From Chara braunii (Eukaryota; Streptophyta; Charophyceae; Charales; Characeae), in assembly GCA_003427395.1 (NCBI GenBank), contig BFEA01000039.1, forward strand, positions 2,148,365 through 2,208,601: 60,237 nucleotides of DNA, read 5' to 3'. The notes beneath the pieces were generated by a model that was not told the DNA's origin, searched no databases, and saw nothing but the letters and a program-made list of their open reading frames with translations. Shown piece by piece: positions 11,255 to 22,972 of the stretch (its first letter is position 1; every line of letters starts with the position of its first letter). A program made the translations under genes and the position numbers.

Positions 11255-12075
11255 ATACTTGGCTTTGTATAAATCTTGCAAGGCACTTTCTCTACAGAAA
11301 GCGCTGCCGAAATTTCTACAAAGCCAAGGAGTTAGTCAAAAGTTTGGCTTGTCAAAGCTTGACTTGTCTTTTTATTATATCTGACTTCGTAAAAATCTGG
11401 AAAGCTTCGTTTTCTAAAGGGAGTGCTGCCCAAATTTTTACTAATTCGGGGAGTTAGTCAAATTTTTAAACTTCCCAAAGTTCAACCTGTCTAGATTTTA
11501 TATATGGCTTAGTTAAAATCTGGGAAGTCTCATTTTCTAAAGGGAATGCTCCCAAATTTTTGCTAATTCAGGGAATTAGACAAAATTGAACTTTGGCAAG
11601 TCAAGGTTGCTCTCAAATTCTGAACTTAGCTTTGTGTAAATTTTGGATCGACACTTTTTTAAGGGAAGTGTTGCCGAAATTTCTGCAAAGCTAAGAAGTT
11701 AGTTGAATATTATCTAAAGTTGAACTCAGATTGTCTTTTGAGTTCATATCTGACTTAGTATAAATATGGAAAAGTCTCCCTTTCTAAAGGGAGTGCTGCC
11801 CAAATTTCAACTATTTAAGGAAGTTAGGCAGAATTTGACTTTCTAGAGTTAGAAATTATTTCTGCTTTATATCTGACTTAGTATAAATCTGGAAAGCCTC
11901 TCTTTCTAAAGGAAGTGCTGCCCTAATTTCTACTATTTCAGGGAGTTAGACAAAATTTTGATTTTCCGGAGTTAGTAATTGTTTTGTTTTTTTATCTGGA
12001 CCCATCTAAATACTGGAAAGACACTTTTCCTACGGGAAGCGCTGCCGAAATTTTCTAAGTTAGAGGAGATCGATT
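11255..12075 (-). repeat. H3 module array in A2, seven units
   Basis: Units start near 11262, 11385, 11505, 11630, 11755, 11878 and 11998, a period of about 120 bp. The first unit has a perfect 12-bp outer stem, CTTGGCTTTGTA with TACAAAGCCAAG. The fourth has CTTAGCTTTG with CAAAGCTAAG, a compensated G-C to A-T change. Inner hairpins vary likewise: ACACTT/AAGTGT in unit four, and a CTTTC/GAAAG stem-loop in unit one. Unit number differs between element copies, so the array expands and contracts. Confidence 0.8.
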
Positions 12076-12317
12076 ATATATTGACAGGTGACGATTTTGA
12101 TAGTCCACTCCGACTAAGGAAAAACTACCGAATTGTTTAGAGGTAGGTTTGGAGATAGTTAACTAAGAGGATTTGGGTAAGATCAGGATATGAAGATTGT
12201 TTCCCGTGAACTTATAGGTTTAACCTGGAACATTGATCTCTCATGTGTTACAGGTCTTTTTGATCGTTTGATTCAAGTGCAGGACTAGACTCAGCTTGAT
12301 CCCTTGAGGGTCGTCAT

Positions 12318-12336
12318 CTGTTATCACTGATAACAG
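12318..12336 (-). other. Conserved stem-loop common to all A copies
   Basis: CTGTTATC-ACT-GATAACAG is a perfect 8-bp stem with a 3-nt loop, followed by a run containing GTCGGTTG and ATTCGTCGGTTTACGAC. The same block occurs near 5736 (A1), 21008 (A3) and 44230 (A4), with one or two substitutions. It sits between the H3 array and the terminal domain in every copy. Confidence 0.75.
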
Positions 12337-12729
12337 GTCGGTTGCTGATTCGTCGGTTTACGACTGAATTCCAGCTCACCCTCCACACTCAACCTAAAAG
12401 GCTTTAGCCCTGATGACTTCTTTTTGTTTTATTATGGTTTCACCCAGACTTTTATTGAATGACCATCTAACAAAGGTACTGAGTACTTAATTAAGGTTGG
12501 TTGGACAGGAGGTTAGGGCTTGCATGGTTAAAGCAAGGGGTGTGAGTGTTGAAGATGGTTGGGGTAGACTTCGTGTAGTGTTTGGGCTGCCGATTGACTC
12601 GTTGATGTGAATTGCAGGTATGTGCTAGGAATCAGATTCTGAATTTAGTTGCCTGCGATCACATATGTGCGCATGGCTGTGAGGGACTCCAATAAGACAA
12701 TGAGAAGTGATCGTCGCATGTTTCCCCCT

Positions 12730-12754
12730 TATATATATATATATATATATATAT
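12730..12754. repeat. (AT)n microsatellite
   Basis: A pure AT dinucleotide run in A2, where A3 and A4 have only short TATA stretches at the homologous place. Confidence 0.95.
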
Positions 12755-13299
12755 ACATGGGTGTACGTAGGGTGAATGTCTGCATGGGTTAAGGGGCCCA
12801 GTACAAAAGGGGATACCCAGAAGGTAAAACTGAGAGACCCAGGGATGACCTCTCCGTTTATTTTTGCTTTGCTTTTTGAGGATTCTCTTAGTCGGACGTT
12901 GGTCCTGGGTCGGGATTCAAGGTCCTTGTCCAGGACATCCCAAGCCCTAGGCTCTGCAGGGGAGGGGTTTTCCCTCACGGAGAGCCTATTTGCCTTGCCT
13001 ACCGAGACGCTCAGACCAAGGGCCGGAGGTCTCGTAGCAGCTGCACAACTATTCCTTCAGCCGTGCAATGTCGTGAAGGGTTAGACCCTCACGACACTTC
13101 GAGTCTGACACTTGAGTGTCATAAGCGGTACTCGGATCCACGAGGGACCCCTTGATTATGGGCACTACATAGTACGCCATCATCGCGACTGCTTGCGCAC
13201 GCTTGCATTGCGAGTCGATATGCGATAGCCCTGCGTCCGCGCGGTTTTATATTAAGTCTCATGCGCGATGCCTATCCGAATTCCGCATTGGAAAGTTAT

Positions 13300-13852
13300 G
13301 GGACGACCACCGAGGGGCTAGGAGCGTTGTCGCGTTGCTTGTGTGATGTCGTTTCGTAAGTGTGTGTGTGTGTGTGTGTTATTTTTGTGTTCGTAAAGTG
13401 GTGTGCGCGTGGTGTGTGCGATGCGTCCTAGTCGACCGACGATGAACCGCGCTTGGGACCTCAGCCCCCCAAGGTGCCGGTTCGTGTGCGGATCCGATAG
13501 AGGCGTATTACCGCGCGTACCCCCTATGCTACAGCGAACGAAAAACGCCCTCGGCTGGTCCACCTCTGTGATTGCAAATGATTAGCTTTCGTACTCTCGA
13601 CTGGTAGCTCGACAGGGATACGCCTACCGAAGAGAGGTGACAACTCCCTTAAGGTGTAGGTAAGTCGTGCCTCACGTAGGCCCTATCCTGTCGTAGGGGC
13701 TCGCGAGAGGTACGGCTGGCGCATTCGGCCGAAGCGGCTTGCGGAAGCTCTATACATATATTTGCGACAAAGGAATTAAACCAACTCCTGCGTGACGCGG
13801 CCGGGAGGGTCCCGCGCTGCCTCGTGTGGTGCAGGACCGATGCGCTCGACAA
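13300..13852 (-). other. Terminal domain of family A (A2 copy)
   Basis: This GC-rich block of about 550 bp ends every A copy (A1 5905-6806 with a MITE, A3 22010-22572, A4 45190-45757). Conserved features in plus order are GACCTCAGCCCCCCAAG, TACCCCCTATGCTA, AACGCCCTCGGCTGGTCCAC, TCGTACTGTGG, GGAGGTGACAACTCCC, GTAAGTCGTGCCTCG, the stem-loop AGGCCCTA..TAGGGGCT, GCGGCTTGCGGAAGCTCCAT, GCGTGACGCGGCCGGGAGGG and the end GATGCGCTCGACA. Read on the minus strand it begins TGTCGAGCGC. The corresponding block in family B is diverged but collinear. Confidence 0.8.
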
Positions 13853-14837
13853 AGTGAGGGGACCACGACCTTGCGGATCTGGCGGTGATTCTTTTTGGGA
13901 TATTGGAGAGATTGTCGTATTCTCTCTGTGTTGTCCCACAGAGGGTTTGTAAATGCCTTTTATGTGTGACAGACCTTTGCGTACGTCCGCAGTAGGCCTG
14001 TATTGTTGCGACACCGCATCGAGCCACTTGTGCTATTCTTGGGGCATCTATGAGAGACCCAACTAGGGGTATAACTGGCATCACTGAGGCGCAACCCTCA
14101 GTGTTGGCTGCTGATCAGCGCAAACTGACAACGGGCCCACGTCTCGCCAGAAGGGGTAAAGACTTAAAAGGGTGTGGCCACCCAACAGGGTTTTACTTGC
14201 CGCGGGATGGCGTGGGATAAGAGTCGAGTCTTTTTGGAGTCCTGATTGAATATTTATCAGGAGGAAAAATCTATCGTGGCGCAATCTGCGAGGGCACTAC
14301 CGCTAAAATAACAAACGCGGTGGGCTGTAGATTTCACACGATCACCCAAACTAAGATCGGTCAAGATGGAGACCTTGCCCTTCTGTATTAGACTGCAGGA
14401 GGTGTGTTGAGATAAGATTTATATATATATGTTTGATTGTGAGAATTATTTGAGGGAGGCGAGAGTGCCTTCTAAGGTCTCGGCTAGGGTCCCCGTCCCT
14501 CGTTATGGCCCTGCGTGCACGGTAGAGACTAGGGACACTTAACGAGAAGCTGGCATTTGTCTAAGACAAAGGAGAGAGGACAGTTGAGGAATCCATTTTA
14601 AGACTTATGATGTAGTATAGCGATGAGTATCCCACTGTTCTAGTATCAGGAAAATGGAGGTCCAGGTTGGAATCCTGGCTGCATAAAGTTATGTACGGGT
14701 TGATGTAGACCTCGAACCTAAGTCTGTCGGCTGATCGGATTGGTTCCTTTCTCGTCAGCACGTGGAGTTTCGGATGAATTCATAGCTTTCTGATTTGGCG
14801 AAGCAACGTCCTCGTCGCTTAATATGGTCCGGTAAGT
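13853..14837. other. Unassigned DNA between A2 and A3
   Basis: Unrelated to the DNA following the other A copies. It contains small inverted repeats, such as CACTGAGG and CCTCAGTG near 14080-14101. No coding sequence is recognisable; the longest minus-strand frame (13649-14014) mostly overlaps the A2 terminal domain. Confidence 0.45.
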
Positions 14838-16494
14838 TGTCGGTGCGAATACCCTTACAAGGGTATCCACCCTGTTTTTTGCAAGCAACTGAAAATAAGT
14901 TTGGTTTAAAGTTTAGGTATACCGTGCGAGGCGAGGCTGCGTCTGTAGTTTAGGTTGACTGGATGGTTGACTAACATAAAGAGTGTGTGGGCGCCCAGAT
15001 TTGAGGCGCGCGTGATCTTTTTATTTATTGATGATTGAAGAACCGTCGTGATCGTTGGTCGGATTTTTATTTTTTTTTATTAAGTTAGGGATTAATTGGA
15101 TTATGTCTCGACTGATTGAAGCGCTTGCTTGTGACTTGTGCATACATGTGGAGAACGACATTGACAATGAGGCGGCCTTGAAGTCTTCTCAGTAAGGTTC
15201 GCGTGTCGCATAGTATCCATTTTATTTAGTTGCCTGTGATAACTAGACCGAGCTTTGGGCCTAGCACTATTGGTTATGGTGTCGGACTTTCAACGGGGAG
15301 ATTTAGGGATCAAGATCGAGCGAGGACGACGCGGGGATATCAGAGTAGCTAGGAGATCGAACGGTTGAGGGTCCGACATGACTATCCCCCTTGGTTTTGC
15401 CATCGACAGAGTCAAGTCCTAGGTATTTTAATAGTTTTATTGTCGTCTTTATTTATTTATTATTTGGCTCCGACATTTCTTGACTTCAACGCAATCCTGG
15501 ATTTTGGGGACATAACGACGGTCGAGAACCTTGAGCGCCGGCCTTCCTTGGTTAACTTACGGGTTCCAGTGTGTTTGGGATGTTGGCGAGGTTCCTTTAT
15601 CTTGTCCGCCTTGGGAGCACGGGCTGAGGAATTTAATATGTATGCGAGTCGACGGGTGATTAGCCCACGAGGATAAATAAAATTTGAGTAGCGTGAGGCC
15701 TTAGCAGACGTACCGCCCACCAGCGGCAAGTCTGTTGTGAAAGGGTTGAGCGTGTGCCTGTAGATGGGGTTACAAAAGATAGCGGGCCGTGCCTGGGGCA
15801 CGGTGAGACGGCCGCTGTCCACCTGTGGACCCACCTCTACGTCGGTCTTTAAAGTTCTCATTCAATATTTGCTACTACCAACAAGATCAGCACCGGGAAA
15901 CAACTTTACCCAGTGCTGGAGGCTCTGTGCCTGCCTACTTTGCACGAAGTTGGAGTCACGGTGACCAGGAGAGGAGGACGATATTGGCCTGTAGCATTAG
16001 GACCAAGCTTGTTCGAAGGGGTCGATCACTGTACCTCCCCTCTGGTCCTCTCCCCCTATGAACGTTAGCAGTCTCCGCTCAATGCTGTTCAACGGGGACC
16101 AACGGCGTATCTTTGGATAGCTGGGCGCGAAGTTACCCACAAAATACCTTCTGACCGTAGGCGGAAGGTGGAATGCTATGACGGGGCCGAGAGGTAGATG
16201 TTGGGTTGGCTCATATGAGGACGAGTGGAGCCGGCAGAAATGTTGGAGAGCAGAACTTCGGGCGGACTTAGGCATAGGGGCAAGACAGTAACCGAACTAT
16301 GAGGTCGCTGGTTCCCTTGGAGGTCCTGGCGCTGGATAGTTAAATTCGGCCGCTATTGCAGGTCGCACCAACGCAATAGCGAGCGTGACGAACGTAGTGA
16401 GGAACCCGTGAGTGAACCCGGATGAAAATTTGTGTCGGGTGCTCTTGCAACGTCGAGGGAAAGAACAACTATGGTAGATAGATAAAAATCGATG

Positions 16495-16985
16495 ATCCCA
16501 CGTGTTGCTGAATGAAAACGGGCGGGGAAAGAGCTGATCGTGGTTTTTTTGGCTTAGGCGAATTCAATCGTTCTGTTAGATTTAGTAGTAATTTAGTGGT
16601 TTGGTTAGGATAGGTGTTAGAGGGTGCGTGAATGCAGCAGGGGTGATGGAGTTGGCTATGGAAGGAGACGTTATCTCACTCGATTCTGAACAGAATCGGG
16701 CAAGGAAAGATGCAGGTCGGGGGTTTTAGCGGTGGGCGATCTAGATTTTTAGGTTAGATTTGGACAAGGACTAGCGAATTAGGAGTAAAGAGGAACGTGC
16801 CTGCGTGCAAGCTATGGAGGAGGTAGTTAAAAGAGGTTGAATCTCGGTCGTTCTTTGATGGATTGCGACAAAATAAAAGTCTACATAGAGCCTGATAGAG
16901 GTTTTCGGGGTAGGCGACCCCGAATATGATCTTAGTTTAGTTAGGAAGTTAGTGGGAGATGAGTTAGAGAAAGAAGAGGTGCGCG
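16495..16985 (-). repeat. H4 hairpin module array in A3, three to four units
   Basis: Hairpin centres fall near 16508, 16685 and 16855, about 170 bp apart, for example CGATTCTGAACAGAATCG at 16683. Each is followed by CGGGCAAGGAAAG, a G/T run, GGCGA and TTAG-rich sequence. Corresponding stems in A4 differ but still pair. Confidence 0.6.
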
Positions 16986-18814
16986 AGTAGAGTCGGGTGG
17001 AAGAAGAGAGAGTATGGCGGGGGTGAAAGGTACGATTTGCCACCCGATTCTCCATGGAAACGAGTCAGAAAACATGCTAATCTTGGGTCTTTGGCCATTA
17101 CGAATTAGATGGGAAAGACTAGTTTTGAAGATGGAGCGTAGGATCGAATGCTATGATGAGTATAGGCTGCGCCAGGGGAGTAGGTTGTTATTGCATAAGT
17201 ATGGAATAAACCTACCGTCATTCTAGGGAAGATTCATTCCGATTTTTATCGCAGATGTAGGGTGAACTTACCTGACTAAGTCGACTAGTGTTTACGAAGA
17301 GGCATGCTTGTTGAAACTCCTGCGACAAAGAAGTGCAAGATTGCACCCTCCTGTGTATATTATGAGACAGAACGAGCGAACCGGTATGAGGGGCTAGGCA
17401 TATCGATAAAGGGGGTCGAGATGAGAGAAGAGAGGGAGAAGGAGCCATGCACACTTACCTGACCGCATCTGATGAAGCCCCGACGGAGGATGAAATTTTG
17501 TTTTGTGCCTTGGCTAGCAGTCAGGAGGGGCTGCTCACGGGGTGCAGCTGTGCTTGCTGCCACACCCACAGCCGGGTTGATGCTGTCCGTGGTCACTGAT
17601 CGTTTGGCAGACTAAGACATGCAAGATTAAGTATGAATGTGCTGCGCAGTCAAACTGTGAATGACTCGATCCGGACTTGTCATTTAGTTACCCGTATTCG
17701 GCCAAGGTCGTGGGCAGATTCGGAAGAGTGGAGTATCAACAGGAAAGAGAGGGAGAGAGAGAGAGATGTTTACAGATAATCGAGTGGGTGGATGTGGTTG
17801 ACTGAGGAGGATCGTGTGGTGTACTTACGTTGTGCCGCTGGAGCTCCTCCGGAGACATGACTGGCGATGCGAGATGAGTCTTAAATCAGGCTACGGTACC
17901 AGACTACATGGCAAGGTTGAAGACTTGCCTGTTCATCGGTGCGCCGCATGGCNTCTAGGTAGAAGTAACTTTGGTACAGCCACGCTGTTCGAGACTGATC
18001 TGATGACCGGTATGCTACTCATCCTGTCGACCAAGATAGAGCGAATCCAGCCACGAGTTGGGTGCTTGTCGGTGTTTGGTGAGGGCTGCACAACCAGATA
18101 CGGGATATTTGGGACAAGTGAGCATTGAGAAAGGGGTTGCAGGCATGGTTAGTTTCCGGTGTATTATTCCTCTCACCAGCCTGTGAGAGAGGGAAGACCA
18201 GTTGTGACAATGCAGATTTAGCTATTAGCGACTGCACCGGTCGTCCATCTGTACAAGGTGGATGGAGGTCAACGGTCAATGGTATGGCTTCAGTTTGACC
18301 AGACCTGTTGGCCACCATTGCGGGGCCCTCATGCGCATGAAGGTACCAAGGCCCTCTCCTGTATCTCGAGAGTCTGAAACCCCTCCTTCTGCCCTTCTTA
18401 ATCTAAGTCTAGTTCTGTTCTGAGAGGAAGGCAGCAGGCAGGATTGCAACCCGTAGAACCGCAACAAGACTCTGTGGGGAGTCAGCCCTCCGATTGCGGG
18501 AGCTCTATCAGAACTAAGGAGGAATCTTGGAGGCAGGAATTTGAAAGGCAACCATTGCTTTCCTTGTATAAACCTAATTATAACCCATAATTGTAGTCAT
18601 AACTATGTTTGACTGAGTATGTTGCCTGTCTCCTTATCTTGACTTTCAGTTTGACTTTCATGACACAATTCAGACTAAGTAAAAAAATGATTGTGCAAAT
18701 TCAATTTCAGTTTTTGTTGTCTGACTAAAAGCAGATTGTGGGATTGCATCTGGGGGAAGGATGGGAGGAAGGCAGTATTGCGTCTGTTTGACCAGGTCAA
18801 CCTAGGATTGGGAG

Positions 18815-20025
18815 AGTCTCCATAAGTTTGGAGGGCTCAGTGCTATGTTTATTTTGATTGTTTGACGGAAAAGACATGTTACCATAAGTTTGGGTGGTCT
18901 GGTTGCTTTGACTTGCGAGGGCTGAATGTGATTGCCTTTTCAGGGACCAAGCATTTTTTCATAAGTTTGGATTATTTGGTCACCTTATTTTTTTTTGGTT
19001 TTCTTATGTTTATTAGTTTCTTCTTGTTTTATTATGAAAAGAAAGCTTAGGCGACAGACTCGACAAGTTCATATAAGTTTGGGAGGTCTGGTCTGAAGCC
19101 ACGCACATGCTGTAACTAAAAGGCCAGATTTATTTATATCTTATATTATTTTACTTATGAACAAGTTAGTCAGACATTTTTTCATAAGTTTGGATGGTGT
19201 AACTATAGTTTATCATAATTGAAGAGAGTACAACAAAAAAATTCCCATGAGAATTGAAAGTTGAAAAAATATTCCATAAAAAAAAGATCCTTCATATTTA
19301 TATATTATCATTCCAATGTTTGTTCAATTCTTAAAATTTCCAATTTAATTTGATAAGTTCCCGTCTAAATATGAGTTTTCTCCTCCAACTACATCTATTT
19401 GTTCAAGATGGAATGAAAGTCTGGACGAGTTTATGAAATGTTTTAGTTAGACTTTCGTTCTATTACAAAAAATATCGTTTAATTTAGATAATATTAACTT
19501 ATTTATGACGGAAAATCCTTACTTAGAATGGCAGTCCGATTAAAATATTTCATGAACTAATCCAAACTCTCATTCCATCTCTAGCATGCAGTTCAAATAA
19601 GAAGGGATACCCCATTCTTAGAAGGAAAGTTTTCAAGTAAGATGAAAAATTTTAAAATTGGAATTAAATTTTTTAAGATGGAATGAAAATTTAAAATTTA
19701 GAATGTAATTTTATTCTAGAATGATTATTTAATTCTGGAAAAAATTTATGTTGTATTAATTAAGAATAAATATGTGGTAAGAAGAGGCAAGCTGACCCTC
19801 AAACTAAGTTGATCGGTTAGGTCATATGCCTCCTTACAAAATTAAGGGCGGATATATATATATATATATATCGTCAAATATATATAATTTGGATACTTAA
19901 ACAGTTCAGAGCGACTAGAGCGGCCTAGTCATGTGCCCAAAGGAAAGAAAAGTTGTTGTGCAATGTGTTTGTGTATATTCAATGACTGAGTTAGGCAGGT
20001 TCCCATAAGTTTGGGTGATCTAGCT
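18815..20025 (-). repeat. H1 stem-loop array in A3, six units
   Basis: Cores lie near 18823, 18884, 18962, 19075, 19183 and 20008. Most have the CCA/TGG inner stem (CCATAAGTTTGG) or a weakened version of it. The unit near 18944-18982 has the outer stem GACCAA/TTGGTC. The array is split by an AT-rich insertion at about 19235-19790. Confidence 0.8.
19235..19790. mobile_element. AT-rich insertion in A3, absent from A2 and A4
   Basis: A2 and A4 run within 60-110 bp from GAAGAGAGTACAA to GTCATATGC, whereas A3 has about 560 bp of AT-rich DNA between these anchors. It contains repeated GGAATGAAA-like and TTTAAAATT words in both orientations. I could not find clean terminal repeats or a duplication, so it may be a degraded small transposon or local expansion. 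Confidence 0.4.
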
Positions 20026-20314
20026 TTATGCCTTATGTAAGCTGGGTAAAAGGGTATAAATCATTGAAAGATTATGAACTATTGTTTGTTAAGAATCGTA
20101 AGATGACTTTGGGGGTGGGGAGAGTACTTACCTTCGTGGTTTCGCCGTCATGTGACTGAGTAAGGCTACTACTTGGTCCGAGTTTCAGTTCGATAGGTAG
20201 TTGCTTTAGTTGCTCGCCACGTGTTAGAGCCATTGGAGTTGGTTTCAAATTCTTGCATTTTCTGAGATAAGTTTATTTTTACTTAGGTCAATTTCTGCAT
20301 TTTTCGGTATCATT

Positions 20315-20735
20315 TATTATACTTGGTCTTGTATAAATCTTGGTAAGCCACTTTCTTTACGGGAAGCGCTGCCGGAATGTCTACAAAGCCAAGGAGTTAG
20401 TCAAATTTTGTCTTTTCAAAGTTCAAATTTTTTTGACTTTTTTGCTTCGTAAAAATCTGGAAAGTTTTTTTTTTCTATAGCGAGTGCTGCCCAAATTTTT
20501 GCTACTTTAGGGAGTTAGACAAAATTAGACCTTGAGAAGTCAAAGGACAAAATTAGACCTTGAGAAGTCAAAGTCATTTTAAATTCTAAACTTAGCTTTG
20601 TATAAATATTGAAATAACACTTTCTGTACGGGAAGCGATGCCGAAATTTCTACAAATCTAAGGAGTTATTATAAATTCTGAGAAGACACCTTTCCTATGG
20701 GAAGCGGGGACGAAATTTTCTTAGTTTAGAGGAGT
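20315..20735 (-). repeat. H3 module array in A3, four units
   Basis: Units begin near 20322, 20447, 20595 and 20665. The second unit ends with a 29-bp direct duplication (ACAAAATTAGACCTTGAGAA, twice, near 20517-20574). The last unit matches the final units of A1, A2 and A4. Confidence 0.7.
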
Positions 20736-22572
20736 TCGATTATATTTTGACAGGTGACAATTCTGAAAAATTCACTCTGTATAGACGATATTTTGCAAGG
20801 GTCTACCGTTCTTTTGACACTTGCTTAGAGACATACTTTGGCTTAGTTAATTAGGATGATTTGAGTGAGATCGTGATATGGGGATTATTTTCTATGGACT
20901 TATAAATTTAGTTTGGGGATTGACCTGTCTTGTCTTACATGTCTTCTTAATCGATTGATTAAGGATTTGAGCTAGATTCAGCTTGGTCCTACGAGGATCA
21001 TCTTCTGTTATCACTGATAACCAGTCGGTTGACGATTCGTCGATTTACGACGCTATTCCAATTCACTCTTGCCACTCAAGCTAAATGCTTTAACCTTGTT
21101 ATTTGATTTGTTTTGTTGTGTTTTCGCTCAGACTTTATTTGAATGGCCATTTAAAGAAAAATACTAAGTATTTCATTTTGAGAGTTGCACAAAGAATGAG
21201 GCTTGTATGGTTAAAAGCAAGGGGTGTGAGTGCAAAAAATGGTTGAAGTTGACCCCATGTAGTGCATGGATTTTTGGTTGAATCTGTGATTTGATTGCAA
21301 GTATGTTTGGTGATTCAAACTCTGGTTTTGACTGGTTGCGCTCACATACATATATATATGGCTGAGAGGAGTCCCACTATGGTTGTGAGATGTGATCGTC
21401 ACATACTTATAACCCTCTATATATAAGTAAATATATAAGCCTTGAGTGTTTCGTGCGGCTTCTTTTGACCGCGCGTAAGGGTTAAGTTAATTATGGTTTC
21501 GAGAAAAAAAAGGATTTTCAATGTTATCCGTTGTTTTTTTTTTAGTTTTTTATAGTTGGACGTTGTAGTCCGTGGCAGTCGTCAAAGTCAAACCCCTTGA
21601 TTTCTCTCCAGGACCTAGATAGCGAAGCTGGTCTCCAGGGCCATAAGAGACGATTGCCACCACAAGTATGAACCTGTGTACCACACACTCTGCACTGAGT
21701 ACAGAAGAGGGTGTGGTTCTCAACCGCACTTGGCGGTTGTCCAGCGTTGAGAGATCATTCTCTCAAGGCGTGGTTGTCCAGCGTCGAGAGATCATTCTGT
21801 CAAGGCACGTGTCAGCTGACACTTGAGTGTCGAATGCGACCCTCGAGATTAAAGAGGACCGCATGAGTATGGTTATCACATAGTACGCCATCACTGCGAC
21901 CTCTTGCGTACGCTTACATTGCGAGTCGATATGAGTTAGCCCCGTGTCCGCGCAATTTTATACAAAGTCTCGCGCGCGACGTTAATCCGATTCCTGCATC
22001 GGAAAGTTATGGGATGGCTACTAAGGGACTAGGATTGTTGTCGCATTGTTTGTTCAGTGTCGTTCTGTAGATGTATATGTACGTGAGGGATGCATGTGTT
22101 TTTATTTTTATGTTCTTTATTGTGGTGTGCGCGTGGCGTGTGGGATGCATCCTAGTCGACCGGCGACGAGTCGCGCTTGGGACCTCAGCCCCCTAAGATG
22201 TCGGTTCGCGTGCGGGTCGGATAGAGGAGTAATATCGCGCATACCCCCTATGCTATGTCGGACGAGAAACGCCCTCGACTAGTCCACCTCTGCGATTGCA
22301 GCTGACTAGCTTTCGTACTGTGGGCTGATAGCTCGGCGGGGATACCCCCACCGAAGGGAGGTGACAACTCCCGTAAGGTGGAGGTAAGTCGTGCCTCGCG
22401 TAGGCCCTATCCTGTCGTAGGGGCTCGCGAGAGGTATGGCTGGAGCACTCAGCCGGAGCGGCTTGCGGAAGCTGCATATGCATTTGCGACGAGGATTTAG
22501 ACCAACTCCTGTGTGACGAGGCCGGGAGGGTCCCGTGCTGCCCTTTGCGGTGCCGGACCGATGAGCTTGACA

Positions 22573-22972
22573 GCGCTACACTTGGAGAGTCTTCGGGGGC
22601 AGAGGGGTTGGGAATGCCTCGTGGATCCTGCCGTTTGCAGACGGTCGCAGAGGGTAGTGCGAGGGTTGTTGTGTTGAGGAAGGGAGGCGACCCTGTCACC
22701 GTCGAGTAGGATGATCCTGAGACAGGACCGGCAGTGCGGGAGGACGATGAGGACTTTGAAGGTGAGGAGGAGGGTGAGGAGAAGGAGAGTGAGAGAGGGA
22801 TAGTGCTAACGACGACGCCGACGAGGATGAGTCCCCACCGCCCTCATCGACGCGTGCTTCGAGGCGTTCTTCTGCGCCGACATCGTCATCTGCACGACGG
22901 AAGGGGAGGTCGACATCCGACACTCGGGGGGGTAAGGGCAGGCATAGAGGGAAGGGGAAGAGGGGTTGATGA
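22573..22972 (+). pseudogene. Acidic/serine-rich C-terminal coding relic
   Basis: Immediately after the A3 terminus, three plus frames in turn give EDDEDFEGEEEGEEKESE, then SANDDADEDESPPPSS, then TRASRRSSSAPTSSSARRKG and GKGRHRGKGKRG with a stop. The compositional continuity across frames suggests one acidic-to-basic protein tail broken by frameshifts, rather than random DNA. I associate this kind of tail with transposase-derived proteins, but no catalytic motif is present and the family is not established. It could equally be a tail of a different multicopy gene. Confidence 0.3.

Larger units (their letters stand above)
7250..13852 (-). mobile_element. Family A element, copy A2 (distal end missing)
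   Basis: Alignable with A3 and A4 from about 7.3-7.5 kb to the shared terminus GATGCGCTCGACA at 13840-13852. Shared landmarks in plus-strand order are: the H4 hairpin array (7555-8200); CACACTTACCTGAC near 8530; GATGACCGGTGTG near 8748; GCGGGGCCCTGAGGCG near 9517; H1 (10028-10965); H3 (11255-12075); the TTATCACTGATAA stem-loop (12318-12336); TAGTACGCCATCATCGCGAC near 13170; and the GC-rich terminal domain (13300-13852). The TGTCG-bearing distal 1.5-2 kb seen in A3 and A4 is absent. It has the most H1 and H3 units of any copy. No long conserved frame is present. Confidence 0.75.
14838..22572 (-). mobile_element. Family A element, copy A3 (both termini present)
   Basis: This 7.7-kb copy starts with TGTCGGTGCGAATACCC at 14838, matching A4 at 38372, and ends with GATGAGCTTGACA at 22560-22572. 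Plus order is: distal end with stem-loop ATACCCTT-AC-AAGGGTAT; GTTGACTGGATGGTTGACTA near 14951, as at A4 38488; a block near 15240-15560 matching A4 38775-39120; H4 (16495-16985); CACTTACCTGAC near 17450; GCGGGGCCCTCATGCG near 18321; H1 (18815-20025); an AT-rich insertion; H3 (20315-20735); and the terminal domain. The bases outside the ends (TAAGT and GCGCT) do not match, so no target duplication is visible. TGTCG...CGACA ends suggest a long LTR-like unit, but no gag-pol, primer site or paired LTR was found. Confidence 0.75.

Noticed and set aside
13300-13852. GC-rich terminal domain as an rRNA or snRNA gene
   Set aside because: I found no conserved rRNA or snRNA core sequence; it matches only the other A and B copies.
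14838-22572. A3 as a complete LTR retrotransposon
   Set aside because: TG...CA ends are present, but there is no coding core, primer-binding site, polypurine tract, paired LTR or matching target duplication.
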